64,000 nt of DNA from Buchnera aphidicola str. Ak (Acyrthosiphon kondoi) (GTDB lineage Bacteria; Pseudomonadota; Gammaproteobacteria; Enterobacterales; Enterobacteriaceae): assembly GCF_000225445.1 (NCBI RefSeq), contig NC_017256.1, forward strand, positions 434,001 to 498,000, given 5' to 3'. Positions 31,400 to 42,162 of this stretch are shown one piece after another. The notes beneath the pieces were generated by a model that saw only the letters and a program-made list of their open reading frames with translations, did not search any database and was not told the origin of the DNA. The stretch's first letter is position 1; each line of letters starts with the position of its first letter. The position numbers and the translations under genes were made by a program.

Positions 31400-33216
31400 T
31401 AATATACATCTCTTTTATAACGTTTATTTAAACGTAAATTGTTTAAAAATTCATGGGAATCTTCAGTATTTAAGCAACCATTTTCGCTAATGATATCCAA
31501 CAATACTTTTTCAACATCTTTTGCCATTTTAGAAGCATTTCCACAAACATATATTTGAGCTCCTTCTTTTATCCAAGACCATATTTCTTTTCCATTTTCC
31601 TTCATTTTATCTTGTATGTATAATTTATGTTCTTGATCCTGTGACCAAGCTAAATGCATATTAGTAATTAGTCCTTTTTTTATGTATTGTTGCCATTCTA
31701 TTTGATATAAAAAATCTTCAGTAAAATTAGGATTGCCAAAAAAAATCCAATTTTTTCCTTTAGCCCCCTCATTATCTCTTTGCTGCATAAAAGAACGAAA
31801 TGGAGCAATTCCTGTACCTGAACCAATCATTATTATTGGAACATTCTGATCAACAGGCAATCGAAAATTATTATTAGTTTCAATAAAAATTTTTATTTTA
31901 TCATCAGATTTTAAAGATTGTGAAAGATAACCAGAAGCTCCTCCTAAGTACAAACAACCAGAAATTAAATTTTTTACCACTCCAACTGTAATATGAATTT
32001 CATCATAAACTTCTGCTTGTGAAGAAGAAATAGAATATAGTCTAGGTTTTAACGGACGAAGTAAACTGACTAGTTGTTGAGAAGATAATTTTGATGGGTG
32101 ATCATTTATCATTTTAATCAAAGGTGTTTGAACAACATATTTTTGTAAATGAGCATCGTCAGATACAATATTCTTTAAAAATTTATTATTTGTAAGATTT
32201 GCATAATTTTTAACAATGTTTTTAGTATTAGTTGTTAATTCAAAATTGTTTTTTAAAGCATCAAAAATTGTAACAATATTATCTTGAATTTTAATGTTAT
32301 CAAACATATTGATAGATAATGATTCTAATATATTTTTTACTAAATTAGTATCATTTTTATACCAAACACCAAGTGCATCGCCTGGAGTATAATTAATATC
32401 TAAATTACTAATATCTATTTCAATATGATGAACATCTTTTTTGGAATTACGACCAGTAATTTTTTGATTTGTCAATACAATAGCTGTAGCAGGTTTATTT
32501 TTTGTATAATAAGATTGTGAGAGTGTCAATGTATTTTCTTTATGTCTATGTAATAAAGAAGTATTTGAAACTATATCTATATTATTAATAGATTTTAATA
32601 AGTCTTGAGACCATTTATTATAATTATCTTCATATTCAATATCTGCATCGAATCGATCTAATAAAGAATTACCACCTAACTCTTTAAATCTTTTATCAAA
32701 ATCTTTTCCTGCTTGACAAAATAAATTATAGGATGTATCTCCTAATCCAAATATACTATAATATAAATGATTTAAATTAGGAGCTTTTTTTGACATGATA
32801 AACTTATACAAAGATAATGCTTCTTCTGGTGGTTCACCTTCACCTTGAGTAGAAATAATTAAAATTAATATTTTTTCATCTTTTATCTTTTTAAATTTAT
32901 AATCAATTGCGTCAATTAAACGACTAGTCTTATTATTTTGATTAAAATATTCATACAGACGTTGAGATAACAACTTTGCATTACCAGTTTGAGAAGCAGA
33001 AACAATAGTAATCGTTTGATTATTTTCATTCAATTCATCTGTTTTAAGGGATATTGCATCAGATTTTTGATTTGCAATTTTCCAAAAATAACCTGATAAC
33101 CAAGCACTTTGAATATTAGTACAAGTACTTTCAAGTTTTTTTAAATGATTTAATTGTTCTGAACTTAATGGAAGTAAAATATCAAACATATTTTGATTTT
33201 TCATTATACTAAACAT
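31399..33216 (-). CDS. cysJ: Sulfite reductase flavoprotein subunit
   Basis: CysJ passes electrons from NADPH through FAD and FMN to CysI. The 605 residues compare with 599 in E. coli. The FMN flavodoxin domain covers about 65-210 ([37 protein letters not shown]). The FAD/NADPH part has [45 protein letters not shown] and the end [18 protein letters not shown] tail. First gene of the cys block after mutS. Confidence 0.97.
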   Translation of the reverse strand: MFSIMKNQNMFDILLPLSSEQLNHLKKLESTCTNIQSAWLSGYFWKIANQKSDAISLKTDELNENNQTITIVSASQTGNAKLLSQRLYEYFNQNNKTSRLIDAIDYKFKKIKDEKILILIISTQGEGEPPEEALSLYKFIMSKKAPNLNHLYYSIFGLGDTSYNLFCQAGKDFDKRFKELGGNSLLDRFDADIEYEDNYNKWSQDLLKSINNIDIVSNTSLLHRHKENTLTLSQSYYTKNKPATAIVLTNQKITGRNSKKDVHHIEIDISNLDINYTPGDALGVWYKNDTNLVKNILESLSINMFDNIKIQDNIVTIFDALKNNFELTTNTKNIVKNYANLTNNKFLKNIVSDDAHLQKYVVQTPLIKMINDHPSKLSSQQLVSLLRPLKPRLYSISSSQAEVYDEIHITVGVVKNLISGCLYLGGASGYLSQSLKSDDKIKIFIETNNNFRLPVDQNVPIIMIGSGTGIAPFRSFMQQRDNEGAKGKNWIFFGNPNFTEDFLYQIEWQQYIKKGLITNMHLAWSQDQEHKLYIQDKMKENGKEIWSWIKEGAQIYVCGNASKMAKDVEKVLLDIISENGCLNTEDSHEFLNNLRLNKRYKRDVY

Positions 33217-33371
33217 CCAAATTTTATTGCATTAAAAATATAAAATTATCAATAGAATATAATTTATAGAAAATATTAATTTTGTGCTACTCGTCTAATG
33301 ATAAAATTAAAGTTTTATGTAAAATTATTTTTATAAAATATTTTAAGAAAAAATAAGCCATTAATAAAATT

Positions 33372-35783
33372 TTATATATTTTCTATTTCCATTAACTTTC
33401 TTTTTGCATTTTCTATAACAATATCTGGTAATCCAGATAATGAAGCTACTGATATGCCATAACTTTTTTTTGATACACCATTTTTTATTTTGTATAAAAA
33501 AGCTATATGTGAATTACTTTCAACAGCAGTAAAATGAAAATTTTTTACAAATTTTTGTATTAATGCTAATCTTGTTAATTCAAAAAAATGTGTAGACAAA
33601 AGTGTCATAGATTTATTTTTATTTATCAAATATCTAGAACATGACCAAGCTAAAGATAGCCCCTCATTAGTTGAAGTTCCTCTTCCTAATTCATCAATTA
33701 AAACTAAACTATTAGATGTTGCGTTGTGAAGAATATTGGACATCTCCGTCATTTCCATCATAAAAGTTGAACATCCATTACTTAAATCATCTGCAGAACC
33801 AATCCTTGTGAAAATTTTATCAATTAAACCAATAGAAGCATATTTAGCAGGAACAAAACTACCTATCCAGGCCATAATTACAGTAAGAGCAATTTGACGC
33901 ATATAAGTACTTTTTCCACCCATATTTGGACCTGTTATAATAAGCATTCTTTGTGTCTTCGATAGAATAACAGAGTTATTTATAAATGGCGTTTTTAAAA
34001 AACATTCAATAACTGGATGACGATTTTCTAGCAAAGAAATACCATACTTTTTACTCATAATGGGACAAACATAATTTAAAGATATAGCACGTTCAGATAA
34101 ATTAACTAATACATCTAATTCTGATAACGCTAATGCACTATTCTGTAAATTTTCTAAAAAAGGTTCTATAATATCAAAAATTTCTGCATATAACTTTTTT
34201 TCTAAAAATAATGATTGACTTTCTGAATTAGAAACTTTTTCTTCATATTCCTTTAATAAAGGAATAGTATAACGTTCTGTGCTTTTTAATGTTTGAATTC
34301 TTACGTAATGCTGTGGGATTAAATGAATATGGCGTTTACTTACTTGAATATAATAACCAATAATTTTATTAAATCTAATTTTAAATGATTCAATCATTAA
34401 TTTTTTTTTTTCTTGCTGTTCAAAATTTTTAATGTATTCTTTAGAATGTATTTTAATAGATCGAAGATTATCAAGCTGAACATTATATAATGAAGCTATT
34501 ACGCCTCCATCACGAATAGATACAGATGGTTTTGAAGTAATAGCTTTTTTCAATAAAGATAAAATATCTTTAAAATAACCAATAGACAAACGTATTTTTT
34601 TTATATGTTTAAATTTTATTTTTTTTAATATCAAATGCAATTCAGGCAAGATTTCTAATGTAGAACGCATTCGTATAAAATCATGAGGTGAAGCAGTACG
34701 TAATGCTAAACGAGAATAAATCCTTTCTAGATCATTCACTTGACGAAGAATTGGTTGTAATGTTTTATAAAACAATTGTAAAATTTCAACGCTTTTATGA
34801 CGGTTTCTAACTATATTAAAATCTTTTAATGGAGAATTTAACCAACGGTTTAACATTCTACTACCCATAGATGTAACTGTTTTATTTAATATTGAAGACA
34901 GAGTATTTTTTTTCCCTCCTAAAATATTTTGAGTAATTTCTAAACTTTTACGTGTGCTGAAATTCATAAAAATATTATCTTTCATGTAGTTATATTTTAA
35001 CTCACGAATATTAGGTAGAACAGTGATATGCATTAACTTGACATATTGCAACAAACAACCAGCAGAACGTATTATAAAATCGTCTTTTTGTATTCCAAAT
35101 CCATTTAAACTATAAGTGTTAAATTGCAAATTCAGCAACTTATATGATGTGTCTAAATCAAACTCTAACAATGGACGTTTGCGAATACATTTTCTATTTT
35201 CAATTAAAGAAATATCTGAAAAATTTTCTGGATAAAGTATTTCTTTAGGATTTGTACGTTCAATTTCTGAAAGCAAATCACTAGTATGAAAAATTTTAGA
35301 TACACCAAAAAAACCTAAAGAAATATCCAAAATAGAATATCCAAATTGATTATTCTCTTTCCAAATAGCGGCTATAAAATTATCTTCATTTTCTTCAAGA
35401 AATGCTTCATCTGTAATAGTTCCAGGAGTAATTATACGAACTATTTTGCGAGAAATTAATTTGTTTTTATTATTGATCTCTTTTTCTTGATCACATATTG
35501 CAACAGATTCACCTAATTTTACTAGTTTTGACAAATAATATTCTGATTTATGGCATGGGACTCCAGCCATTGGTACAATCTTATTATTTGAATACCCTTT
35601 TTTTGTTAAAGTGATTTTTAATAATTCAGAAATACGCTTAGCATCCTCATAAAATAACTCATAAAAATCACCCATTTGATAAAAAAGCAACATATCAGGA
35701 TGCTGTGATTTTAAAGATAAATACTGTTTTATCATTGGAGTATGATTATTGATATCAGTATTAATATTTATTTTTTTTTTCAT
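33372..35783 (-). CDS. mutS: DNA mismatch repair protein MutS, C-terminally short
   Basis: MutS binds mismatches. The 803 residues lack about the last 50 of the E. coli 853, which form the tetramer-forming tail. The mismatch wedge motif MGDFYELF is present near the N-terminus, the Walker A GPNMGGKST at 618-626, DELGRGTSTNEGLSLAWS with Walker B, and STHFFELT. Runs of ten and eleven A (including 34401-34411) are in frame. MutL is not in this window. Confidence 0.97.
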   Translation of the reverse strand: MKKKININTDINNHTPMIKQYLSLKSQHPDMLLFYQMGDFYELFYEDAKRISELLKITLTKKGYSNNKIVPMAGVPCHKSEYYLSKLVKLGESVAICDQEKEINNKNKLISRKIVRIITPGTITDEAFLEENEDNFIAAIWKENNQFGYSILDISLGFFGVSKIFHTSDLLSEIERTNPKEILYPENFSDISLIENRKCIRKRPLLEFDLDTSYKLLNLQFNTYSLNGFGIQKDDFIIRSAGCLLQYVKLMHITVLPNIRELKYNYMKDNIFMNFSTRKSLEITQNILGGKKNTLSSILNKTVTSMGSRMLNRWLNSPLKDFNIVRNRHKSVEILQLFYKTLQPILRQVNDLERIYSRLALRTASPHDFIRMRSTLEILPELHLILKKIKFKHIKKIRLSIGYFKDILSLLKKAITSKPSVSIRDGGVIASLYNVQLDNLRSIKIHSKEYIKNFEQQEKKKLMIESFKIRFNKIIGYYIQVSKRHIHLIPQHYVRIQTLKSTERYTIPLLKEYEEKVSNSESQSLFLEKKLYAEIFDIIEPFLENLQNSALALSELDVLVNLSERAISLNYVCPIMSKKYGISLLENRHPVIECFLKTPFINNSVILSKTQRMLIITGPNMGGKSTYMRQIALTVIMAWIGSFVPAKYASIGLIDKIFTRIGSADDLSNGCSTFMMEMTEMSNILHNATSNSLVLIDELGRGTSTNEGLSLAWSCSRYLINKNKSMTLLSTHFFELTRLALIQKFVKNFHFTAVESNSHIAFLYKIKNGVSKKSYGISVASLSGLPDIVIENAKRKLMEIENI

Positions 35784-35951
35784 GATATAAAATTTATATT
35801 TCTCTAGTTATATAATCTATAATATTAAAAGATACAAGATATATACATGTAGTATTTTCCATTTATATATTATATCATTTTCAATATCACTTTTATTCTT
35901 TTAAATATTAATGATATAAAGCAAATAAAAAAATAAAATTAGGTGATTGAA

Positions 35952-36581
35952 ATGAAAAAAATATTAATTATGTTATGCATTTTTGTCTTGTCTTGCAATG
36001 CTTATTCTTGCGAATTTAGAAATGGAAAAGAATATACTACAAAACATAAAACTATATCTAATATTCCTAATATAATAGAATTTTTTTCATTTTTTTGTCC
36101 ATATTGTTATGAATTTGAAAAAACACATAATACAAGATATTTAATAAAGAATAATATTAAAAAAAATATAAAAACAGAAACATACCATGTTGATTTTTTC
36201 GGAGGAAAATTAAGTTCTATTTTAACAAAATCCTGGATAATAGCTCAAAAAATTGGAATTGAAAAAAAAATTGTTTTACCTATTTTTAAAGGTATTCAGG
36301 AAACTCATACAATTAATAATATTCATAATATAAAAAAAATATTTAAAAAAGAAGGAGGGATCAGTGAAAATAAATTCAATGATTTCTGGAATAGTTTAAC
36401 ACTGAAAATATTAGTTAAAAAACAAAAAAAAGAAATTAAAAAATTTAATCTAGAAAACGTTCCAACCATGCTCATTAATGGAAAATATGTTATTGATTAT
36501 TCAAAAATAGAAGAGATTTTTAAAGATGATTTTTCTCAAAAATATATTAAATTAATTCAATTCCTAATAAATAAAAAATAA
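35952..36581 (+). CDS. dsbA: Thiol:disulfide interchange protein DsbA
   Basis: DsbA introduces disulfides into exported proteins. A signal peptide (MKKILIMLCIFVLSCNAYS) precedes the thioredoxin-like domain with FFSFFCPYCYEFEK. The active site is CPYC, not the CPHC of E. coli. The cis-proline loop NVPTMLINGKYV is present. I chose the ATG at 35952 because an AGG site lies 8 bases upstream; the GTG at 35943 is in frame but overlaps that site. Length is 209 against 208. The polA fragment follows 29 bases later, as dsbA-polA neighbours do in E. coli. Confidence 0.93.
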   Translation: MKKILIMLCIFVLSCNAYSCEFRNGKEYTTKHKTISNIPNIIEFFSFFCPYCYEFEKTHNTRYLIKNNIKKNIKTETYHVDFFGGKLSSILTKSWIIAQKIGIEKKIVLPIFKGIQETHTINNIHNIKKIFKKEGGISENKFNDFWNSLTLKILVKKQKKEIKKFNLENVPTMLINGKYVIDYSKIEEIFKDDFSQKYIKLIQFLINKK

Positions 36582-36610
36582 AATATCTATGAAAAAATAA
36601 AAGAGAACAC

Positions 36611-37477
36611 ATGAATCAAATAAAGAAAAACCCTGTTATCATAATAGACGGAAGTTTATACCTATATTCATCTTATTATGGATTTCGTGATTTTAATAAA
36701 GCTTCAGGAGAACCATTTGGTGCAATATATGGAATATTAAAAATGATAGATAATATTTTGAAAAAATATGAAAAATCAAAAAAAATTATTATCGTATTTG
36801 ATTCGCCTCAAAAAACATTTAGAACTAAACTATTTAAAGAATACAAAAAAAACCGATCACCTATGCCAAATTCATTATCTATTCAAATTCCACCTCTTTT
36901 TGAAATTCTTAAAAAAATTGGTATTAAAATATTGACTATGCCAGGAATAGAAGCAGACGACATTATTGGTAGTTTATCCTATAAATTAGAAAAAAAGGGA
37001 GAAAAGATATTAATTATCAGTCATGATAAAGATATGCTACAACTTGTATCACCTAATATTAATATATTCAATAAAAAAGATAATCGTATTATTACACCAG
37101 AAGTTATAAAAGAAAGGTATGGTATCAAACCTAAAGAATTTATTGATTTTCTGGCTTTAATAGGAGATGTTTCTGATAATATTCCAGGAGTTCCTAAAAT
37201 CGGAATTAAAACTGCATTATCTTTATTACATAAATTTTCTAATATTAAAAATATTTATAACAATATTGAAAATATAAAACTTTTACCATTTCGAAATGCC
37301 AAGAACATTGCAATTCAACTAAAAGATAATAAAAAACAAGCTTTCCTTTCGTATGAATTAGCAGCAATAAAATTAAATATTCCTATTAATATAAATTCAA
37401 AAGAAATAATTTTAAAAAAATATTCTTCTCAAAACACATTTCAAATTTTGAAAAGTTATATTTTTAAAATAAAATAA
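36611..37477 (+). CDS. polA: 5'-3' exonuclease domain of DNA polymerase I
   Basis: The 288 residues correspond only to the N-terminal flap nuclease of E. coli Pol I (928 residues). Metal-site residues are visible: IIIDGSLYLYSSYYG, VFDSPQKTFRTKLFKEYKKNR, PGIEADDIIGSL, ISHDKDMLQLV and LIGDVSDNIPGVPKIGIKTA. No proofreading or polymerase domain follows. The product could still remove RNA primers from Okazaki fragments. This short form is known from Buchnera. Confidence 0.93.
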   Translation: MNQIKKNPVIIIDGSLYLYSSYYGFRDFNKASGEPFGAIYGILKMIDNILKKYEKSKKIIIVFDSPQKTFRTKLFKEYKKNRSPMPNSLSIQIPPLFEILKKIGIKILTMPGIEADDIIGSLSYKLEKKGEKILIISHDKDMLQLVSPNINIFNKKDNRIITPEVIKERYGIKPKEFIDFLALIGDVSDNIPGVPKIGIKTALSLLHKFSNIKNIYNNIENIKLLPFRNAKNIAIQLKDNKKQAFLSYELAAIKLNIPININSKEIILKKYSSQNTFQILKSYIFKIK

Positions 37478-37529
37478 ATAAAAAATTTTATCATAATCAA
37501 ATCAATAATGTTTTATTTTTTAGAAATTT

Positions 37530-38147
37530 TTATTTTTTTAAAACAACATAATTCTTATACCAATCATTTAGACTTGATTCTAGTTTTTTAATACCAATCT
37601 TTTTATAAGATGAAAACAAGATAATTTCAACAGAATCTAATAAAAAATTTAATTTTTTATATACAGTATTAACTTGAATGTTTTGTTGACTTCTTGTCAT
37701 TTTGTCACATTTAGTTAATAATACTAAAATAGAAACTTTTTTATGCAAAACTATACTGATTATTTTTTGATCAAGTTTTTTTAATGGATATCTAATATCC
37801 ATTAAAAACACAAAACCTTTTATTTGATCTCTTTTTTCTAAATAATTATATACTGTTTTTTGCCATTTTTCTCTAACTAATAAAGGTGCTTTAGCATAAC
37901 CATATCCAGGTAAATCAACTATTCTCAGGCCTGAAATTACTTCAAAAAAATTAATTAATTGAGTTCTGCCAGGAGTTTTACTAAAACGAGCTAATCGTTT
38001 TTGGTTAGTCAGTGCATTAATAGCACTAGATTTTCCTGAATTAGAGTAACCAATAAATGCAATTTCAATACCATCTTGAATATCTATGTCAGTTATTTTT
38101 GAATAACTTTTTAAAAAACTTGTTTTTTTATAGTCTATTAGGTTCAA
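37530..38147 (-). CDS. engB: Ribosome biogenesis GTPase YihA/EngB
   Basis: EngB is a small GTPase needed for 50S assembly and division. The 205 residues (E. coli 210) show G1 GYSNSGKSS at 33-41, G2 and G3 around PGRTQLINFF and DLPGYGYAKAP, and G4 TKCDK. It lies next to polA and convergent with it, the neighbourhood seen in E. coli. Confidence 0.97.
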   Translation of the reverse strand: MNLIDYKKTSFLKSYSKITDIDIQDGIEIAFIGYSNSGKSSAINALTNQKRLARFSKTPGRTQLINFFEVISGLRIVDLPGYGYAKAPLLVREKWQKTVYNYLEKRDQIKGFVFLMDIRYPLKKLDQKIISIVLHKKVSILVLLTKCDKMTRSQQNIQVNTVYKKLNFLLDSVEIILFSSYKKIGIKKLESSLNDWYKNYVVLKK

Positions 38148-38367
38148 AATTTAATCCTGATTATTAAATCTATATGAATTGATTAAGAAAACTTTAATAT
38201 AAAATTTTCTTATAATTTCTCTAATTATAAAAAAGTACTTTTTAAACATACTTGTAAAATTTAGTATTTAAATACTATCACCTCAAAAATGAATCTTATC
38301 TTGTAATTCTATCTAAAACCAGTCAATCATATATCTACTTTATTACTATTTTTTAAAAGGAAAGAAA

Positions 38368-40197
38368 ATGCATCATAATATAAGAAATATTGCTATTATA
38401 GCACACGTTGATCATGGAAAAACTACATTACTTGATAAACTGTTACAACAATCAGGAACATTTCAAGAACATGAAGAAAAAACCGAAAGAATTATGGATT
38501 CTAATGATTTAGAAAAAGAACGTGGAATCACAATTTTATCTAAAAATACTTCTATAAAATGGAAAAATTATAAAATTAATATAGTAGATACTCCTGGACA
38601 TGCAGATTTTGGTGGTGAAGTAGAACGTGTAATGTCTATGGTAGACTCTGTACTGTTAGTAGTAGACGCATTAGATGGGCCAATGCCACAAACACGATTC
38701 GTAACTAAAAAAGCATTTAAATATGGTTTAAACCCTATAGTTGTTGTTAATAAAATCGATAGAACTAATTCTCGTCCTGATTGGGTAGTAGATCAAGTTT
38801 TTGACCTTTTTGTTGACCTCGATGCAAATGATCAGCAACTTGATTTTCCTATTATCTATACATCTGCTGTTCTTGGAACCTCGGGAACAGATTATCTAAA
38901 AATGCAAAATAATATGGTTCCATTATATGAATCTATTATTAAATATGCTCCTGCTCCTAATGTTAATCCTGAAAAAAAATTTCAAATGCAAGTCTCGCAA
39001 CTTGATTATAATAATTATTTAGGAGTGATAGGAGTTGGTCGAATTAAACAAGGATCTATTAAGCCCAATGATCAAGTGACTATTATTGATAGTTTTGGAA
39101 AAAATCGCAATGGAAAAGTGAATAAAGTTTTAAATTATTTTGGGTTAAAAAGAATAGAAATAAATGAAGGCAATGCAGGCGATATAATTGCTATTACAGG
39201 TCTTAATCAATTAAATATTTCTGATACAATTTGTCACCCAGATAATTTACAAGCTTTACCAATATTAAGTGTAGATGAACCTACAGTAAGTATGTTTTTT
39301 TCAGTAAATACATCACCTTTTTCAGGAAAAGAAGGTAAATATATTACATCTCGTCAAATTTTAGAACGATTAAAAAAAGAAACTATGCATAATATTGCTT
39401 TACAAATAAAAGAAACAAAAGATACAAATATTTTTTCCGTATCTGGACGAGGTGAATTGCATTTATCTATATTAATTGAAAATATGCGTCGTGAAGGATT
39501 TGAATTAGAAGTCTCTCGTCCAAAAATTATTTTTCGCGAAATAGATGGAATCAAAAAAGAACCATTTGAAAATGTAATTTTAGATATTGAAGACCAACAC
39601 CAAGGAAGTGTTATGCAGTTTATAGGAATAAGAAAAGGTGAATTAAAAAACATGATTATAGATTCAAAAAAAAGAGTACGACTTGAATATATATTATCTA
39701 GTAGAGCATTAATTGGTTTTCGTACGGAATTTATGAGCATAACTTCTGGAACAGGACTTTGTTATTCATCCTTTAGTCACTATGACAATCTTCAAAATAA
39801 TAATATTGGACAAAGAAAAAACGGAGTTTTAATATCTAATAGTACAGGTATGGCAGTTGGTTTTTCTCTATTTAATTTGCAAGAAAGAGGAAAATTATTC
39901 ATAGGACATGGTGCTCAAGTATATGAAGGACAAATAATAGGACTACACAATCGCTCTAATGATTTAACTGTTAATTGCTTAACTGGAAAAAAATTAACCA
40001 ACATGAGAGCTTCAGGAACAGATGAAGCAATAGTTTTAACAACAGCTATTAATTTAACATTAGAAGAAGCATTAAGTTTTATTAATGATGACGAACTTGT
40101 AGAAGTCACACCACATTCTATACGATTACGTAAATTTTATTTAAAGGAAAATGATAGAAAAAAAGCTAATCGTAATAAGAATATTAATATTAAATAA
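38368..40197 (+). CDS. typA: Ribosome-associated GTPase TypA/BipA
   Basis: BipA is a translation-factor-like GTPase that helps 50S assembly at low temperature and under stress. The 609 residues compare with 607 in E. coli. G motifs [15 protein letters not shown] at 12-26, [15 protein letters not shown] and [13 protein letters not shown] are present, then EF-G-like domains ([27 protein letters not shown]) and the BipA-specific C-terminus ([22 protein letters not shown]). An AAAGGA-type ribosome site precedes the ATG. Confidence 0.97.
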   Translation: MHHNIRNIAIIAHVDHGKTTLLDKLLQQSGTFQEHEEKTERIMDSNDLEKERGITILSKNTSIKWKNYKINIVDTPGHADFGGEVERVMSMVDSVLLVVDALDGPMPQTRFVTKKAFKYGLNPIVVVNKIDRTNSRPDWVVDQVFDLFVDLDANDQQLDFPIIYTSAVLGTSGTDYLKMQNNMVPLYESIIKYAPAPNVNPEKKFQMQVSQLDYNNYLGVIGVGRIKQGSIKPNDQVTIIDSFGKNRNGKVNKVLNYFGLKRIEINEGNAGDIIAITGLNQLNISDTICHPDNLQALPILSVDEPTVSMFFSVNTSPFSGKEGKYITSRQILERLKKETMHNIALQIKETKDTNIFSVSGRGELHLSILIENMRREGFELEVSRPKIIFREIDGIKKEPFENVILDIEDQHQGSVMQFIGIRKGELKNMIIDSKKRVRLEYILSSRALIGFRTEFMSITSGTGLCYSSFSHYDNLQNNNIGQRKNGVLISNSTGMAVGFSLFNLQERGKLFIGHGAQVYEGQIIGLHNRSNDLTVNCLTGKKLTNMRASGTDEAIVLTTAINLTLEEALSFINDDELVEVTPHSIRLRKFYLKENDRKKANRNKNINIK

Positions 40198-40247
40198 AAA
40201 AAAATTATAAATTAAAAAAGTAAAAATATTTGATACAATCTTTTGAA

Positions 40248-40292
40248 TTATATAATTCTATTTATTCAATAGAATTATATAAAAGCATTTTT
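40248..40292. terminator. Strong hairpin between convergent typA and gmk
   Basis: A perfect 15-base-pair inverted repeat (40248-40262 with 40268-40282, arms TTATATAATTCTATT and its complement) has a 5-base loop. On the plus strand it is followed by AGCATTTTTT, fitting a typA terminator. The position between convergent genes suggests it may serve both. Confidence 0.6.
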
Positions 40293-40316
40293 TACATTAT
40301 TTGATATTGTTTAAAA

Positions 40317-40940
40317 TCAGCGCTTTAATAAATTAGAAATCAATAAATTATATTTATTTTTTTGATGAAATAAACATAAATGTTCAGCAGTAATAATTGT
40401 TTTTAAATCATTTACTGCCTGTTTAAAATCATCATTAATAATTAGATAATCATATTCTGCATAATGCTGCATTTCATCAACTGCTTTTTCCATTCTATTT
40501 GCAATTACTACATCACTATCTTGACCTCTTTCTCTTAATCTTTTATATAATGTATCTTTAGATGGTGGCAATAAAAAAATGCTTTTTGATTCTGGCATTT
40601 TGCATTTAATTTGCTTAGCTCCTTGCCAATCAATATCAAGAAAAACATCAATTCCAGAAAATAACATTTTTTCGATAGAATGACGTGAAGTTCCGTAATA
40701 ATTACTGAAAACTTTTGCATATTCTAAAAAAGATTCCTCTTTAATCATGATTTGAAATTCTTTTTTTGATATAAAATAATAATGTTTTCCATGTAATTCA
40801 CCAGGTCGTATAATTCGCGTAGTATGAGAAACAGATACTTGAATATTATACAAGGTTTTTAATTCTAATATTCCTTGAATTAAACTTGATTTACCTGTTC
40901 CGCTTGGAGCTGAAATAATAAAAAGAATGCCTTGAGACAT
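40317..40940 (-). CDS. gmk: Guanylate kinase
   Basis: Gmk phosphorylates GMP to GDP. The 207 residues equal the E. coli length. The P-loop [11 protein letters not shown] lies at 10-20, then [13 protein letters not shown] and [12 protein letters not shown] (GMP-binding lid), [15 protein letters not shown], and [21 protein letters not shown]. It stands alone on the minus strand after ygfZ. Confidence 0.98.
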   Translation of the reverse strand: MSQGILFIISAPSGTGKSSLIQGILELKTLYNIQVSVSHTTRIIRPGELHGKHYYFISKKEFQIMIKEESFLEYAKVFSNYYGTSRHSIEKMLFSGIDVFLDIDWQGAKQIKCKMPESKSIFLLPPSKDTLYKRLRERGQDSDVVIANRMEKAVDEMQHYAEYDYLIINDDFKQAVNDLKTIITAEHLCLFHQKNKYNLLISNLLKR

Positions 40941-41036
40941 AATATTTTAAAAGATAGTTTTGGCTGAAATTTTATAAAAAATAAATTTTGTATTTTTTAA
41001 AATATATAAATAAAAACATAATTTCTATATCACTAT

Positions 41037-41996
41037 CTAATTTCTTATAAAAAAAATATTTTTAAACCCACATATTCTAAAAAAATTATTTACATCTACA
41101 GGTTTACGTAAAACTGCTTGTATATAAATTTCTTTAGATTTAACATAAACTACAGATAATAAAACACCAATTTTACACCATTTATCATTTATCTGAGTTT
41201 CAATAAATGAACCTATTTCAGGAGAAATTTTTCCTGTACTTGTAAAAGAAGATAAAAAATACTTGTTTATTTTTTTAAAAAATATCCGCGCTATTGTTTC
41301 TTGTCCATAATAACATCCTTTTTCAAAACTGATAGCTTTAAGCTTATCTAAATTAATTGCTTGTGGTGTAAATCTTTGAGAACATATTTTATCAATAATA
41401 GGAAATCCTGCTTCAATATCTAATAATAACCATTGTTGGTTATTGTTCAAAAATATATTTTTATTAATTTGTCTTTTTAAATTTAAAAAATCAGAAAAAG
41501 ATAAGACTAATAAAAATCGTTCTGATGGTTCTGCATACCATAGTATAGTTTTATTATTTTCATGAATTACTGGGCAATTTTTGTCGGGTATTTTAATAAA
41601 AAAACTCAATAAAAATGATCTAACATTTAATCCTGTAAATCCTATTAAACAAATATCGTTTAATTCATAAATTTTTATTTTTGAAAAAATAGAATACTTG
41701 CGAATTTCTTTAATTTGAACTTTAGAAGTACTTTTTCTCTGAATATAACCATAACCTTTTCGATAATGAAATAAATGCATAACACTTAAGACTTTCCCAT
41801 TAAAATTACAGTGTGCGCAAAGTGTATGATGAGTCTTAGGTAACAAATTCATATCAATCGTCAATTGACTTTGAAGATATGTTTTACTATCAAAACCTTC
41901 TACATAAATTAGAGACCATTCTTCAAGTAAGATCATTGTTGGTGACAATTCATTTGAAGGATAAACAATATTTTGTGATGATATAAATGATGACAT
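41037..41996 (-). CDS. ygfZ: Folate-dependent Fe-S cluster protein YgfZ
   Basis: YgfZ uses a folate to help assemble or repair certain Fe-S proteins; MiaB is a known beneficiary and is also encoded in this window. The 319 residues compare with 326 in E. coli. The signature KGCYYGQE lies at 226-233 with the key cysteine C228, as in E. coli. The N-terminal WSLIYVEGFDSKTYLQSQLT matches the folate-binding GcvT-like domain. It diverges from prfB. Confidence 0.93.
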   Translation of the reverse strand: MSSFISSQNIVYPSNELSPTMILLEEWSLIYVEGFDSKTYLQSQLTIDMNLLPKTHHTLCAHCNFNGKVLSVMHLFHYRKGYGYIQRKSTSKVQIKEIRKYSIFSKIKIYELNDICLIGFTGLNVRSFLLSFFIKIPDKNCPVIHENNKTILWYAEPSERFLLVLSFSDFLNLKRQINKNIFLNNNQQWLLLDIEAGFPIIDKICSQRFTPQAINLDKLKAISFEKGCYYGQETIARIFFKKINKYFLSSFTSTGKISPEIGSFIETQINDKWCKIGVLLSVVYVKSKEIYIQAVLRKPVDVNNFFRICGFKNIFFIRN

Positions 41997-42162
41997 TATT
42001 CTTATTCCCTAAAATATATTTAATATAAACTCTATCAAATCAAAATAAATTTACCTATTGAATTAAATATATATAATAAAAAATATAATTTTTATATATT
42101 TTAAAAGCAACTATAAAAAAAATTTTAAATTTAAATTAAATTAAAAGAAGAACTATAAAATT

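Noticed and set aside
39354-39740. 128-codon open frame antisense to typA
   Set aside because: It lies wholly inside typA, which is strongly conserved; the opposite strand is open by chance.
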